Shown here one piece after another: positions 1-7,700 of a DNA stretch of 10,164 nt. Each line of letters starts with the position of its first letter. The stretch's first letter is position 1. The translations under genes were made by a program, and so were the position numbers. The notes beneath the pieces were generated by a model. That model was not told where the DNA came from. It ran no database searches and worked only from the letters and a program-made list of their open reading frames with translations. The DNA is taken from NCBI GenBank assembly GCA_023261405.1, contig JAHFOZ010000169.1, positions 1 to 10,164 on the forward strand, written 5' to 3'. Origin of the DNA: Planctomycetota bacterium. Its GTDB lineage: Bacteria > Planctomycetota > MHYJ01 > JACPRB01.

Positions 1-761
1 CCCATCACCGCCTCGACGTCCCCGCCGTCCGGCGCGCGGTCGTGGAGCTCCTGGTTCATCTCGCGGACGAGGTCGAGCTGCTTTCTCTGCAGGTCGGCCG
101 GCAGCCCCGGGGCGACATTCGGGATCTTCGCGTTCCCGGAGGCGCCGCCGATCGCCGTCCCCTGGTACGCGGCGGGGAGGAACGCGGCTCCGTAGGTCTG
201 GGCGTTCTGGACGGGGCTGAGGCTGATGTAGCCCGGCAGGTCCTGGTTGCTCGTCCCGAGACCGTAGAGGACCCACGACCCCATTGAGGGACGGACGAAC
301 TGGGACGTCCCGGTGTGCATCTGGATCGTGGCCTGCGGGTGAGCCGGGTTGTCCGTGTGCATCCCGTTCAGGAGGCAGAGGTCGTCGGCGTGCCGCGAGA
401 GATGGGGGAAGAGGTCGGAGATCATGAGGCCGCTTTGCCCGCACGGGCGGAACGCCCACGGCGAGCCCAGGAGCGTCCCGCCCTGACCCTTCCCGTTCCC
501 GTCCCGGTCGTGCGGCCTCGGCTTCCCGTCGTCCCGCTGGAGGAGGGGCTTGTAATCGAACGTGTCCACGTGCGACGGCCCGCCCTGCATGAAGAGGAAG
601 ATGACGCGCTTCGCCCGCGCCCGGAAATGGGGCGCGCGGGGCGCGAGAGGGTTCTCCCGCGCCGCGGCCTCCGTGGCCAGGCCCGCGAACGCCAGGCTGC
701 CGAACCCGCACGCCGCGTTCCGGAGGAAGTGGCGCCGGGAGACGTTCTCAGCGTCGCACAT
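1..761 (-). CDS. DUF1501 family Tat-exported protein (C-terminal part beyond the window)
   Basis: The frame is open from the ATG at 759-761 to the window edge, giving 253 residues; DUF1501 proteins are usually about 400-500, so roughly half is missing. The N-terminus has a twin-arginine motif (SRRHFLR, residues 8-14) followed by a hydrophobic Ala/Gly/Leu segment, indicating Tat export. Family-typical stretches follow: FLFMQGGPSHVDTFDYKP (from about residue 55), MHTDNPAHPQATIQMHTG (from 134), then FVRPSMGSWVLYGLG and AAFLPAAYQGT. DUF1501 is related to the sulfatase/alkaline phosphatase superfamily, but its substrate is generally unknown. An AAAGGA ribosome-binding site at 771-776 lies 9 nt before the start. 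The gene overlaps the end of the upstream PSD1 gene by 14 nt, so the two are probably co-translated and act together outside the cytoplasm. The identity is secure; the reaction is unknown. Confidence 0.93.
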   Translation of the reverse strand, partial: MCDAENVSRRHFLRNAACGFGSLAFAGLATEAAARENPLAPRAPHFRARAKRVIFLFMQGGPSHVDTFDYKPLLQRDDGKPRPHDRDGNGKGQGGTLLGSPWAFRPCGQSGLMISDLFPHLSRHADDLCLLNGMHTDNPAHPQATIQMHTGTSQFVRPSMGSWVLYGLGTSNQDLPGYISLSPVQNAQTYGAAFLPAAYQGTAIGGASGNAKIPNVAPGLPADLQRKQLDLVREMNQELHDRAPDGGDVEAVM

Positions 762-3117
762 CTTCGGCTTTCCTTTCGATGGACGGGGGATAGTTGAGAT
801 AGCGGAATTCCGCGCCCGCGAGGAGCGCCTGGCAGAAGCCCTGCCACGCGACCGGACGGGCCGACCCGGCCAGGAACTTGAGCGCCCGCGACCGCTCCTC
901 CGCCGAGGGCGGCCGCGAGAGGGCCGCGAGGTAGGCCGCCTCGACCCGCGCCCCCTCGTCGGGGGACGCCAGGGCGAGCATGCGCTCCGCGAACGCCTTC
1001 GACTGGTCGAGGACGAAGCGGCTGTTGAGGAGCATCAGCGCCTGAGTCGCCACGGTCGTCGTGTCCCGGCGCCCCGTGAGCGTGCTCGGCTCCGCGAAAT
1101 CGAAGACCTCGAGGAAGTCCGGCACGTAGTCCCGGACGATCGGGAGGTAGACCCCCCGATGGCGGCTCTCTCCCTCGCCGTAAGACGAGCCCTTCTTCCC
1201 GCCCCCGCCTCCGATGGGCTGGCCGGGCGGGAGCTGCGCAACGACCGATCCGGCGGGCGACGCCAGGTCGAGCTTCCCGCCCACGGCAAGGATCGCGTCG
1301 CGGATCGCCTCCGCGTCGAGCCGCTTCCGGTTCGCGCGCCAGAGGAACAGGTTCCCGGGATCGACGTCCGAGTTCGGCGCCCGGCCCTCGCCGGAGAGCC
1401 GGTAGGTGCGGCTCAGGACGATCGCGCGGATCATGGCCTTGACGGAGAATCCGCCGTCCCGGAAGCGGAGCGCCAGGTGGTCGAGGAGTTCCGGGTGGCT
1501 GGGCTTCTCTCCCGTCGCCCCGAAGTTGTCGACCGTGGCGACCAGGCCCTCCCCGAAGAGGTGCTTCCAGATCCGGTTCGCCATGACCCGCGGGGTGAGC
1601 GGGTTCTCCGGACCCGCCAGCCAGTCAGCCAGCGCAAGCCGGCCGCTGCCGGACCGGGCGGGGTTCGCGACGGGCTTGAAGAGCGAGAGGTTCCCTCGCG
1701 GGACGGCGGCGCCGGGGCTGTCCACGTCTCCCCGGGGGTAGATCCGCGCATCGACCGGCGTCCCTTCCCGAACGCCCATCGCGGCCGGCCCCGCGGAGTC
1801 GGCCGGATCGGACTTGGCCTGCTTTGTCCCGGCCGCCTTGCCTTTCTTCCGGGGATTCGCGGGCTCCGGCTCGGATCGGGCGGTCTCGGCCTTGACCCCG
1901 AGGGGGATCAGGAGTTCCGGGTGATGGTAGTTCTGGCCGCCGCCCTTGCCGCGGTTGGCGACGCCGGGGAGGAAGACGCTCGACTTCAGGATGCCCGCGA
2001 GCGCGTAGTAGTCGGCCGTGGGGATCGGGTCGAACTTGTGGTCGTGGCAGCGCGCGCAGCTCACGGTGAGGCCGAGCACCGCGCGGCTGGTCGTGTCGAT
2101 CGCGTCGTCGATCGTGTCCATCAGGAATTGCTCGTTGTTGCGCTCGTTGAGATCCTTTGACCCGAGCACCAGGAAGCCCGTGGCGATCCGCTCCTCGTCC
2201 CCGGCGCCCGGCAGGAGGTCGCCGGCGACCTGCTCGCGGACGAACCGGTCATAGGGCTTGTCCTCGTTGAAGGACTCGATCACGTAGTCGCGGTACCGCC
2301 ATGCATTCGGGTAGGGGACGTTCCGGGTCGACCCCGCCGACTCGCCGTAGCGCGCGAGGTCGAGCCAGTGGCGCGCCCAGCGCTCGCCGAAGCGGGGCGA
2401 GGCGAGGAGGCGGTCCACGACTTTCTCGTACGCCGCGGGGGACGGGTCCTTCGCAAAGGCCTCGACTTCCTCGGGGGACGGGGGGAGGCCGATGAGATCG
2501 AACGTCACGCGCCGGATCAGCGTGCAGGGATCGGCCGGACCGACGGGCGCCAGCCCCTTTTCCTCGAGCTTCGCCAGGATGAACCGGTCGAGGTCCTCCG
2601 AGGGCCACGAGGAATCGCGGACGGCGGGCGGGGCGGTACGCCTGAGGGGTTGCCACGCCCAGTGTTCCTTGCGGAGGCGGTCGTAGTCGGCCGCCGTAGT
2701 GGGCTTTGCGCTTTCAGCGGCCGGCGGGGCCTCCTTGGGCCAGGGGGCGCCCATCCTGATCCAGGCCGCGAGGTCGGCGACGATCGCGTCGGACAGCTTC
2801 GACTTCGGCGGCATCTGGAGGTCCGCGTCGGTCTGTTTGACGGCGAGGATGAGGCGGCTCTTCTCGGGCTGCCCGGCCGCCATCGCGGGCCCGCTGTCGC
2901 CCCCCTTGAGCAGGCCCTCCCGGCTGTCGAGCCGGAGGCCGCCCTTGAGCTTCTCGGACTTCGCGGAGTGGCACGAGTAGCAGTGCTGGACGAGGACGGG
3001 ACGGACCTTCGACTCGAAGAATCGGACCTGGGCCTCGTCACCCTCACCCGCACGGAGCGCCGCGGGGACGAGCGCGATCAAGGTCGCCCATCCGAGACTG
3101 CGGCCCGGCCCCTTCAT
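748..3117 (-). CDS. PSD1-type c-type cytochrome protein (PSCyt1 + DUF1549 + DUF1553)
   Basis: This 789-residue secreted protein has the domain order of the planctomycete PSD1 family. A Sec signal peptide covers residues 1 to about 23 (MKGPGRSLGWATLIAL, then a likely cut near LRA|GEG). The PSCyt1 domain has a haem site CYSCH at 46-50 and a probable Met ligand in LQMPPKSKL (M102). The DUF1549 domain (about 175-378) includes RRVTFDLIGLPPSPEE and FGERWARHWLDLARYGES, and ends with a second haem site, CARCH, at 354-358. A Lys/Ala/Pro-rich linker at about 417-447 leads into DUF1553 (about 490-760), with NPLTPRVMANRIWKHLFGEG. I chose the ATG at 3117 because it directly precedes the signal peptide and has a ribosome-binding site; the frame extends upstream to 3276, but that extension is Arg-rich and has no signal. 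The family is inferred to act in the periplasm, perhaps in polymer breakdown or redox chemistry; the reaction is not established. It is followed by the overlapping DUF1501 gene, its usual partner. Confidence 0.95.
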   Translation of the reverse strand: MKGPGRSLGWATLIALVPAALRAGEGDEAQVRFFESKVRPVLVQHCYSCHSAKSEKLKGGLRLDSREGLLKGGDSGPAMAAGQPEKSRLILAVKQTDADLQMPPKSKLSDAIVADLAAWIRMGAPWPKEAPPAAESAKPTTAADYDRLRKEHWAWQPLRRTAPPAVRDSSWPSEDLDRFILAKLEEKGLAPVGPADPCTLIRRVTFDLIGLPPSPEEVEAFAKDPSPAAYEKVVDRLLASPRFGERWARHWLDLARYGESAGSTRNVPYPNAWRYRDYVIESFNEDKPYDRFVREQVAGDLLPGAGDEERIATGFLVLGSKDLNERNNEQFLMDTIDDAIDTTSRAVLGLTVSCARCHDHKFDPIPTADYYALAGILKSSVFLPGVANRGKGGGQNYHHPELLIPLGVKAETARSEPEPANPRKKGKAAGTKQAKSDPADSAGPAAMGVREGTPVDARIYPRGDVDSPGAAVPRGNLSLFKPVANPARSGSGRLALADWLAGPENPLTPRVMANRIWKHLFGEGLVATVDNFGATGEKPSHPELLDHLALRFRDGGFSVKAMIRAIVLSRTYRLSGEGRAPNSDVDPGNLFLWRANRKRLDAEAIRDAILAVGGKLDLASPAGSVVAQLPPGQPIGGGGGKKGSSYGEGESRHRGVYLPIVRDYVPDFLEVFDFAEPSTLTGRRDTTTVATQALMLLNSRFVLDQSKAFAERMLALASPDEGARVEAAYLAALSRPPSAEERSRALKFLAGSARPVAWQGFCQALLAGAEFRYLNYPPSIERKAEDVRR

Positions 3118-3124
3118 CGACGAA

Positions 3125-3130
3125 CCCCTT
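3125..3130 (-). promoter_or_regulatory. Ribosome-binding site of the PSD1 gene
   Basis: AAGGGG on the minus strand lies 7 nt before the ATG at 3115-3117. It supports this start over the ORF's more upstream starts. Its G-run is also a sixth G-tract just downstream of the G-rich leader element. Confidence 0.65.
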
Positions 3131-3138
3131 CGAGCTTG

Positions 3139-3166
3139 CCCTCCCTTCAACCCCCGCCCCTGCCCC
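3139..3166 (-). other. Putative G-quadruplex in the leader of the PSD1 gene
   Basis: Read on the minus strand, which is the sense strand of the PSD1 mRNA, this 28-nt stretch has five G-runs of 4, 4, 5, 3 and 3, separated by loops of 2 (CA), 1 (C), 5 (TTGAA) and 1 (A). This meets the usual G3+N1-7 quadruplex pattern with a run to spare. It ends 21 nt before the start codon and 8 nt before the ribosome-binding site. If it is transcribed and folds, it could hinder or expose ribosome loading. The pattern is plain in the sequence; folding and function are inference, and high GC raises the chance that such runs occur by accident. Confidence 0.5.
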
Positions 3167-3405
3167 GGGTTGCGGCCAATGCGCCCGGTGTGCCGTCCGC
3201 GGCGGAAGGGCCGGCGCACTTGTCCAGAGACCAAGATTTGTCGGACGCTTGAGCGGGACAACGGAGGAGCGAACACGCGAGGAGCCGTCTCAAGGCGGCC
3301 CCCGTCAACGAGGCGACGTCAACTCGTACAGGGGGCCGGGGACGCATGCACGCGCATCAAGAATACCTCCAACCAAGCCCATCCTGAAGACCTCGTCGGA
3401 GCATC

Positions 3406-4101
3406 CTACTTCGGTGCGACCCGCGCCCGGTCGAACGCCACCTTGGCACAGCTCTTGAGGAGTTGGTTCCTTACGGCAAACTTCTTCCGGTCGTCGTCCG
3501 TTCGGGTGGGATACAGCCGGTCGACGTCCTGAAGTTCCCTGGTGTACCATGCTTCCTGATCTCCCGCCGGCGATTTTGCCGACCCGATGAGGGCCGTGAA
3601 CGCTTCCTTTGCTACGGTATAGGAAGCCGCTCGAAATTCCGCCGCGGCGGGGGTAAAGCGTTTCTCGATCTTTCCCAGTGCGTCGTTGAGGTCCCGGTAG
3701 ACCTTATCTGTCGTAGGCACCGGGTCAGGCTCCTTGCTCGCCGCCCTGCGGCGTTGGAATGCCTGTTTGCAAGCGGTCAGCCACATGCCGCGTTCAACCT
3801 TGTCCGCCGCCTCCCTGAAGTGTTTGTCCGCCATCGAGATGTCGTCGAGGTACTCGTCCAGATAATCCCATGTCGGTTTTTGATTCTTGGTATCGCCGGC
3901 GCTGCTGATGTTTCGATTGAACTTCTCCTGGGCGGCCTTTGACAGCCGCGATCGAGTGTCCTTGTCCTTGACTCCGGTTGCGTTGATCGCTTCCCGCAGA
4001 TCCTTGCTGAAGTCGAAGAGAACGTCAGAGATGGTCTTTTCCTGAATGAGAGAGGACTCCCCGGAGAGCCAGAAGCCCACGGACACCAGTAACAGGTGCA
4101 T
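3406..4101 (-). CDS. Hypothetical alpha-helical protein, probably exported
   Basis: I do not recognise this 231-residue protein. It begins with a hydrophobic stretch (LLLVSVGFWL, residues 3-12) that could be a short signal peptide, though it has no basic n-region and no clear cleavage site, so export is uncertain. The rest is polar, rich in Lys, Asp, Glu and Ala, and reads as mostly helical, with aromatic-rich patches at WDYLDEYLDD (78-87) and AWYTRELQDVDRLYP (184-198). There are two cysteines, C111 and C218, and no CxxC or other catalytic motif. The ATG at 4101 is chosen because AAGGAGAT sits just upstream; the more upstream GTG at 4143 lacks such a site. Sampled lines of the gene are 52-62% GC, lower than the neighbouring genes, which suggests transfer or relaxed codon bias. 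It is probably transcribed alone, separate from both flanking operons. The coding call is good; the function is unknown. Confidence 0.75.
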   Translation of the reverse strand: MHLLLVSVGFWLSGESSLIQEKTISDVLFDFSKDLREAINATGVKDKDTRSRLSKAAQEKFNRNISSAGDTKNQKPTWDYLDEYLDDISMADKHFREAADKVERGMWLTACKQAFQRRRAASKEPDPVPTTDKVYRDLNDALGKIEKRFTPAAAEFRAASYTVAKEAFTALIGSAKSPAGDQEAWYTRELQDVDRLYPTRTDDDRKKFAVRNQLLKSCAKVAFDRARVAPK

Positions 4102-4107
4102 TGCCGG

Positions 4108-4115
4108 ATCTCCTT
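4108..4115 (-). promoter_or_regulatory. Strong Shine-Dalgarno site deciding the start at 4101
   Basis: AAGGAGAT on the minus strand contains the full AGGAG core, 8 nt before the ATG at 4099-4101. It is the best ribosome-binding site in the window and fixes the start of the helical protein gene, excluding the GTG 42 nt upstream. Confidence 0.8.
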
Positions 4116-4158
4116 CACTTCGACTCCATGGCCGGGACGTCACCTACTTGCCCTATGC

Positions 4159-4188
4159 AAGATACGCTCCAGCTATCCATCGATTCAA
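4159..4188 (-). promoter_or_regulatory. Possible sigma-70-type promoter for the helical protein gene
   Basis: On the minus strand, TTGAAT (4183-4188) and TATCTT (4159-4164) are separated by 18 nt. They lie about 60 nt upstream of the ATG at 4101, in an AT-richer patch of an otherwise GC-rich window. Each box has two mismatches to its consensus. The local drop in GC supports a promoter here, but no operator or second element confirms it. Confidence 0.4.
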
Positions 4189-4199
4189 GATGTAAATAC

Positions 4200-4220
4200 G
4201 CGCCAAGGAGCATCAGGCGC
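4200..4220 (-). terminator. Weak terminator-like hairpin after the PII gene
   Basis: On the minus strand, GCGCC (4220-4216) and GGCGC (4204-4200) can pair around an 11-nt loop, starting 13 nt after the PII stop codon and followed by GTATTTA. The position suits the end of the efflux operon, but the stem is only 5 bp, the loop is long and the T-tract is poor. Rho-dependent termination is equally possible. Confidence 0.25.
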
Positions 4221-4233
4221 CTGGGGTCCTGCT

Positions 4234-4575
4234 CTACACCGCACCTTCGCCTTCTTCCCGCGTCGTGATACGGAGGGCGCGTTCCAGCGGAATCACATAG
4301 ACCTTCCCGTCCCCCCGGTTCCCGGTATGAGCCGAGTCACGGATCGCGCACACGACGCGGTCCACGAGGCCGTCGGGCGCCATCGCCTCGATCCGGACCT
4401 TCGGTACCGTGCCCAGGAGTTCCTCCTCCGTCACGTCGGACGCGCGCGCACCTCGACCGCGACCGAATCCCCGGACCTCCGTGAATGTAGCCCCCGAGAG
4501 TCCCTCAACGACGTGAAGCGCCGCAACGACCTTCTCCGCCATGAACGGCTGGACGAACGCCACGATCATCTTCAT
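4234..4575 (-). CDS. PII-family signalling protein of a heavy-metal efflux operon
   Basis: The product is 113 residues, the normal PII length (GlnB is 112), and aligns throughout with GlnB. It has the conserved start MKMIVAFVQPF, TEVRGFGRGRG (32-42), PKVRIE (58-63) and the B-loop TGNRGDGK (84-91), which binds the ATP/ADP phosphates. Classical control residues have changed. The uridylylated T-loop Tyr51 is Glu (E52) inside an acidic run, EEE; Gln39, used for Mg-ATP/2-oxoglutarate binding, is Gly (G40); Arg103 is Thr (T104). Lys58, Lys90 and Arg101 are kept as K59, K91 and R102. Y93 is the only tyrosine. A GAAGGG ribosome-binding site precedes the ATG. The gene follows the RND pump gene after 132 nt with no other gene between. 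PII-like proteins next to CzcA/CusA pumps are a known subgroup of unsettled function. I infer a nucleotide-sensing trimer that tunes the pump or a linked process, not nitrogen regulation. Confidence 0.92.
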   Translation of the reverse strand: MKMIVAFVQPFMAEKVVAALHVVEGLSGATFTEVRGFGRGRGARASDVTEEELLGTVPKVRIEAMAPDGLVDRVVCAIRDSAHTGNRGDGKVYVIPLERALRITTREEGEGAV

Positions 4576-4707
4576 CTCTGCACCCTTCCATCAAACGCCG
4601 CGCGCGATCCGGCCCGCGGCCGAGTCCCGACCCATGCAACCGATCCGAGCGGGGCTCACGAGCTCCTTCATGGGCTTCCCCACGGACCCTCCCTGCTGCC
4701 CCCCCCG

Positions 4708-7700
4708 CTACGGGCGGGGCGAGTGCCCGTCGTCCAGAGGATGATCGGACACAGCTGGTGTACCCGCATCCGCGACGACGATCACGGGCACCGGCTCGAG
4801 CCGTTCGTCAACCCTGTGGAAGATCCGGTAAAGCACCGGGAGAACCAGGAGCGTGAGCGCCGTCGAGGACAGGATCCCCCCGATGACGACGGTGGCCAGC
4901 GGGCGCTGGACCTCGGCCCCGGTCCCCATCGCGATCGCCATGGGAAGGAACCCCACCGACGCGACCAGGGCCGTCATGAGGACGGGGCGAAGGCGCGTGG
5001 AGGCCCCCTCCAGGATGGCCGCGTCGAGCGCCACGCCCTCCTCGCGGAGCTTCCGGATGAAGGAGATCATGACCAGCCCGTTCAGGACCGCGACGCCGGA
5101 CAGGGCGATGAAGCCGACCCCCGCCGAAATCGAGAGCGGGATTCCCCGGACCCAGAGCGCCGCCACTCCCCCCGTGAGGGCCATCGGGACGCCTGTAAAG
5201 ACGAGGAAGGCGTCCTTGAGGCCGCCGAACGTGATGAAGAGGAGGACGAAGATCAGGAAGAGGGCCAGCGGAACGACGACCTGGAGGCGCTTCGTCGCCG
5301 ACTGCATCTGCTCGAATTGCCCGCCCCACGTAAGCCAGTAGCCCGCCGGGATCGGGACGCTTTCGCGGATCATGGTTTGGGCGGTCTCGACGAACGAGCC
5401 AATGTCGCGCCCGCGCACGTTGGCCGTCACGATGGTATGGCGCTTGCCGTTCTCGCGGCTGATCTGGTTGGGCCCCGGGGCGACGTTGAACTCGGCCACG
5501 GCGCCGAGGGGGATGAAGCTGGGGCGAGCCTCTTCGCGGATGGAGGTCCCGCCTTTCCCCGCGTCGCCCGCGACGGACGCTCCGTTCGGCAGGAGGAGCG
5601 GGATCCTCTTCATCTGCTCGATGTTGCCCCGCAGGCGTTCCGGGAGGCGCACGATGAGCTCGAAGCGGCGGTCGCCCTCGAAGACTGCACCCACGCCCTT
5701 GCCGCCGATCGCGATCTCGATCACTTCCTGCACTTCCGAGACGTTCAAGCCGTAGCGGGCCAGCTGGCGGCGGTCCATCTGGATGGTGAGAATGGGAAGT
5801 CCGGTCGTCTGCTCCAGCTTGACGTCGGAAGCGCCCGGGATCTTTTCGAGCAGCGCTTCGATCCGCTTTCCCGTTTCGTCCAGCTGGTCCATGTCATCCC
5901 CGAAGACCTTGACGGCCACGTCGCTTCGGACGCCGGCGATGAGCTCGTTGAACCTCATCTGGATGGGCTGGATGAACTCGTAGTTGTTTCCGGGCACCCG
6001 CCGGAGTCCATCCTCGATGTGCCTGACGAGGTCGGCCTTGGTCCGCTTGGGGTCCGGCCACTTGGACCGGTGTTTCATCATGACGTAGATGTCGGCCACG
6101 CTCGGGGGCATCGGGTCGGTCGCGATCTCCGCGGTCCCGATCTTGGCGAACACGTAGTCCACCTCGGGGAACTCCTTGATCCTCTTTTCGAGCACGTTTT
6201 GCATGTCAATGGCCTGGGTCAGGCTCGTTCCCGGGATGCGGAGACCGTGGACGAGCAGGTCGCCTTCGTCGAGGCTGGGGAGGAACTCGCTCCCCATGCG
6301 CAGGGCGCCCCAGCCGCTCAGGGCGATCAGGGCCAGGGCCCCCGCCACCACGACGATCCGGGCCTTGAGCGCGACCGCCAGGACGGGCGTGTAGACCTTC
6401 TTGATCCCCCGCATGATGAAGTTCTCCTTCTCGGCGACGCGGCCCGTGACGAAGAGGGCGATCCCCGCCGGGATGAAGGTCACCGAGAGGATCATGGCGC
6501 CCAGGAGGGCCAGGAGGACCGTGAAGGCCATGGGATGGAACATCTTCCCCTCGATCCCGCTCAGCGTCAGGATCGGAAGGTAGACCACCATGATGATGAC
6601 GGTGCCGAAGATGCTGGGGCGCAGCACCTCGCTCGACGAGGAAAAGACCACCCTGAACCGCTCGTCCCGGCCCAGAAGCCGTCCCAGCCGATGCTGCTCG
6701 GCTCCGAGCCGGCGAACGCAGTTCTCAACGATGATGACGGCCCCGTCCACGATGATGCCGAAGTCGAGAGCCCCGAGGCTGAGCAGATTCCCGCTCACCT
6801 TGTTGGCGACCATTCCCGTGATGGTGAACAGCATCGAAAGGGGGATGATGAGGGCGGTCAGAAGCGCCGCCCGGACATTCCCGAGAAAGAGGAACAGGAT
6901 GACCACGACCAGGACCGCGCCTTCCAGGAGATTATTCCGTACGGTCTCGATCGTCGCGTTCACCAGGTTTGTCCGGTCGTAGACCGTCTTGGCGACCACC
7001 CCCTCGGGGAGCGTCCGATTCACCTCCCGCATCTTCTCAGCGACCCGTTGGGACACCGTCCGGCTGTTCTCGCCCATGAGCATGAAGACCGTTCCCAGGA
7101 CGACTTCCCGGCCGTTCTCCGTGGCCGCCCCGGTGCGGAGTTCCTTCCCCAGGAGCACCTCCGCCACGTCGCGGATGTAGAGGGGCACCCCGTCGCGGTT
7201 GCCGATCACGATCTGCCTGATCTCCTCCAGGTCGCGGACCTGGCCCGGAGCCCGGATGAGGTACTGCTCCCCGCTGTGCTCGATGTACCCGGCTCCGACG
7301 TTGGAATTGTTCTTGGCGAGGGCCCCGAGGACGTCCTGGAAGGTGAGGCCGTAAGAGATGAGTTTCGCGGGATCGGGCGTCACGTGGAACTGCTTTTCGT
7401 ATCCGCCCACCGTGTTGACGTCCGCCACGCCGGGGACGTTGCGGAGCTGGGGCCGCACGATCCAGTCCTGGATGGTCCGGAGGTCGGTCGACGTGTAGGG
7501 AGTCCCGTCGCTGGACAGGGCGCCGGGCTCGGGCTCCACGGTCCAGAGGAAAATCTCGCCCAGCCCCGTCGCGATCGGGCCCATGGCCGGCTCGATCCCG
7601 GGAGGGAGCTTTCCCTTGACCTCCTGGACGCGTTCGTTGATGAGCTGCCGGGCGAAATAGATGTCCGTCCCGTCGTGGAAGACGACGGTCACCTGGGAGA

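Larger units (their letters stand above)
3118..3405. other. Intergenic region between the helical protein gene and the PSD1 gene
   Basis: These 288 bases lie between the stop of the gene at 3406-4101 and the PSD1 start. They hold the PSD1 ribosome-binding site, the G-rich leader element and a short direct repeat (CGTCAAC at 3303-3309 and 3317-3323). I see no convincing sigma-70 promoter and no strong terminator with a T-tract. Short open frames on both strands here look like high-GC artefacts. A PSD1 promoter is expected here because the upstream gene differs in character, but it may use an alternative sigma factor I cannot recognise by eye. Confidence 0.5.

Noticed and set aside
562..2160. 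A 532-codon plus-strand frame opposite the DUF1501 and PSD1 genes
   Set aside because: It has low-complexity Arg/Glu/Val-rich composition and lies antisense to clear family motifs; it is a GC-driven shadow.
3118..3276. N-terminal extension of the PSD1 frame to a start at 3276
   Set aside because: The extension is Arg/Gly-rich and would bury the signal peptide; the internal ATG at 3117 has a ribosome-binding site and is followed directly by the signal peptide.
3406..4101. Lipoprotein assignment for the helical protein
   Set aside because: There is no cysteine in or just after the hydrophobic N-terminal stretch; the first cysteine is residue 111.
4102..4143. GTG start at 4143 for the helical protein
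   Set aside because: It has no good ribosome-binding site, and the AAGGAGAT site at 4108-4115 lies within this extension, correctly spaced for the ATG at 4101.
4234..4575. Calling the PII gene glnB or glnK
   Set aside because: The T-loop Tyr and Gln39 equivalents are missing and there is no amtB or glutamine synthetase gene nearby; the context is metal efflux.
4703..4719. GC-rich hairpin at the pump stop codon as an intrinsic terminator
   Set aside because: The stem is 6 bp with no T-tract after it on the minus strand, and the PII gene follows in the same direction; simple C/G runs explain it.
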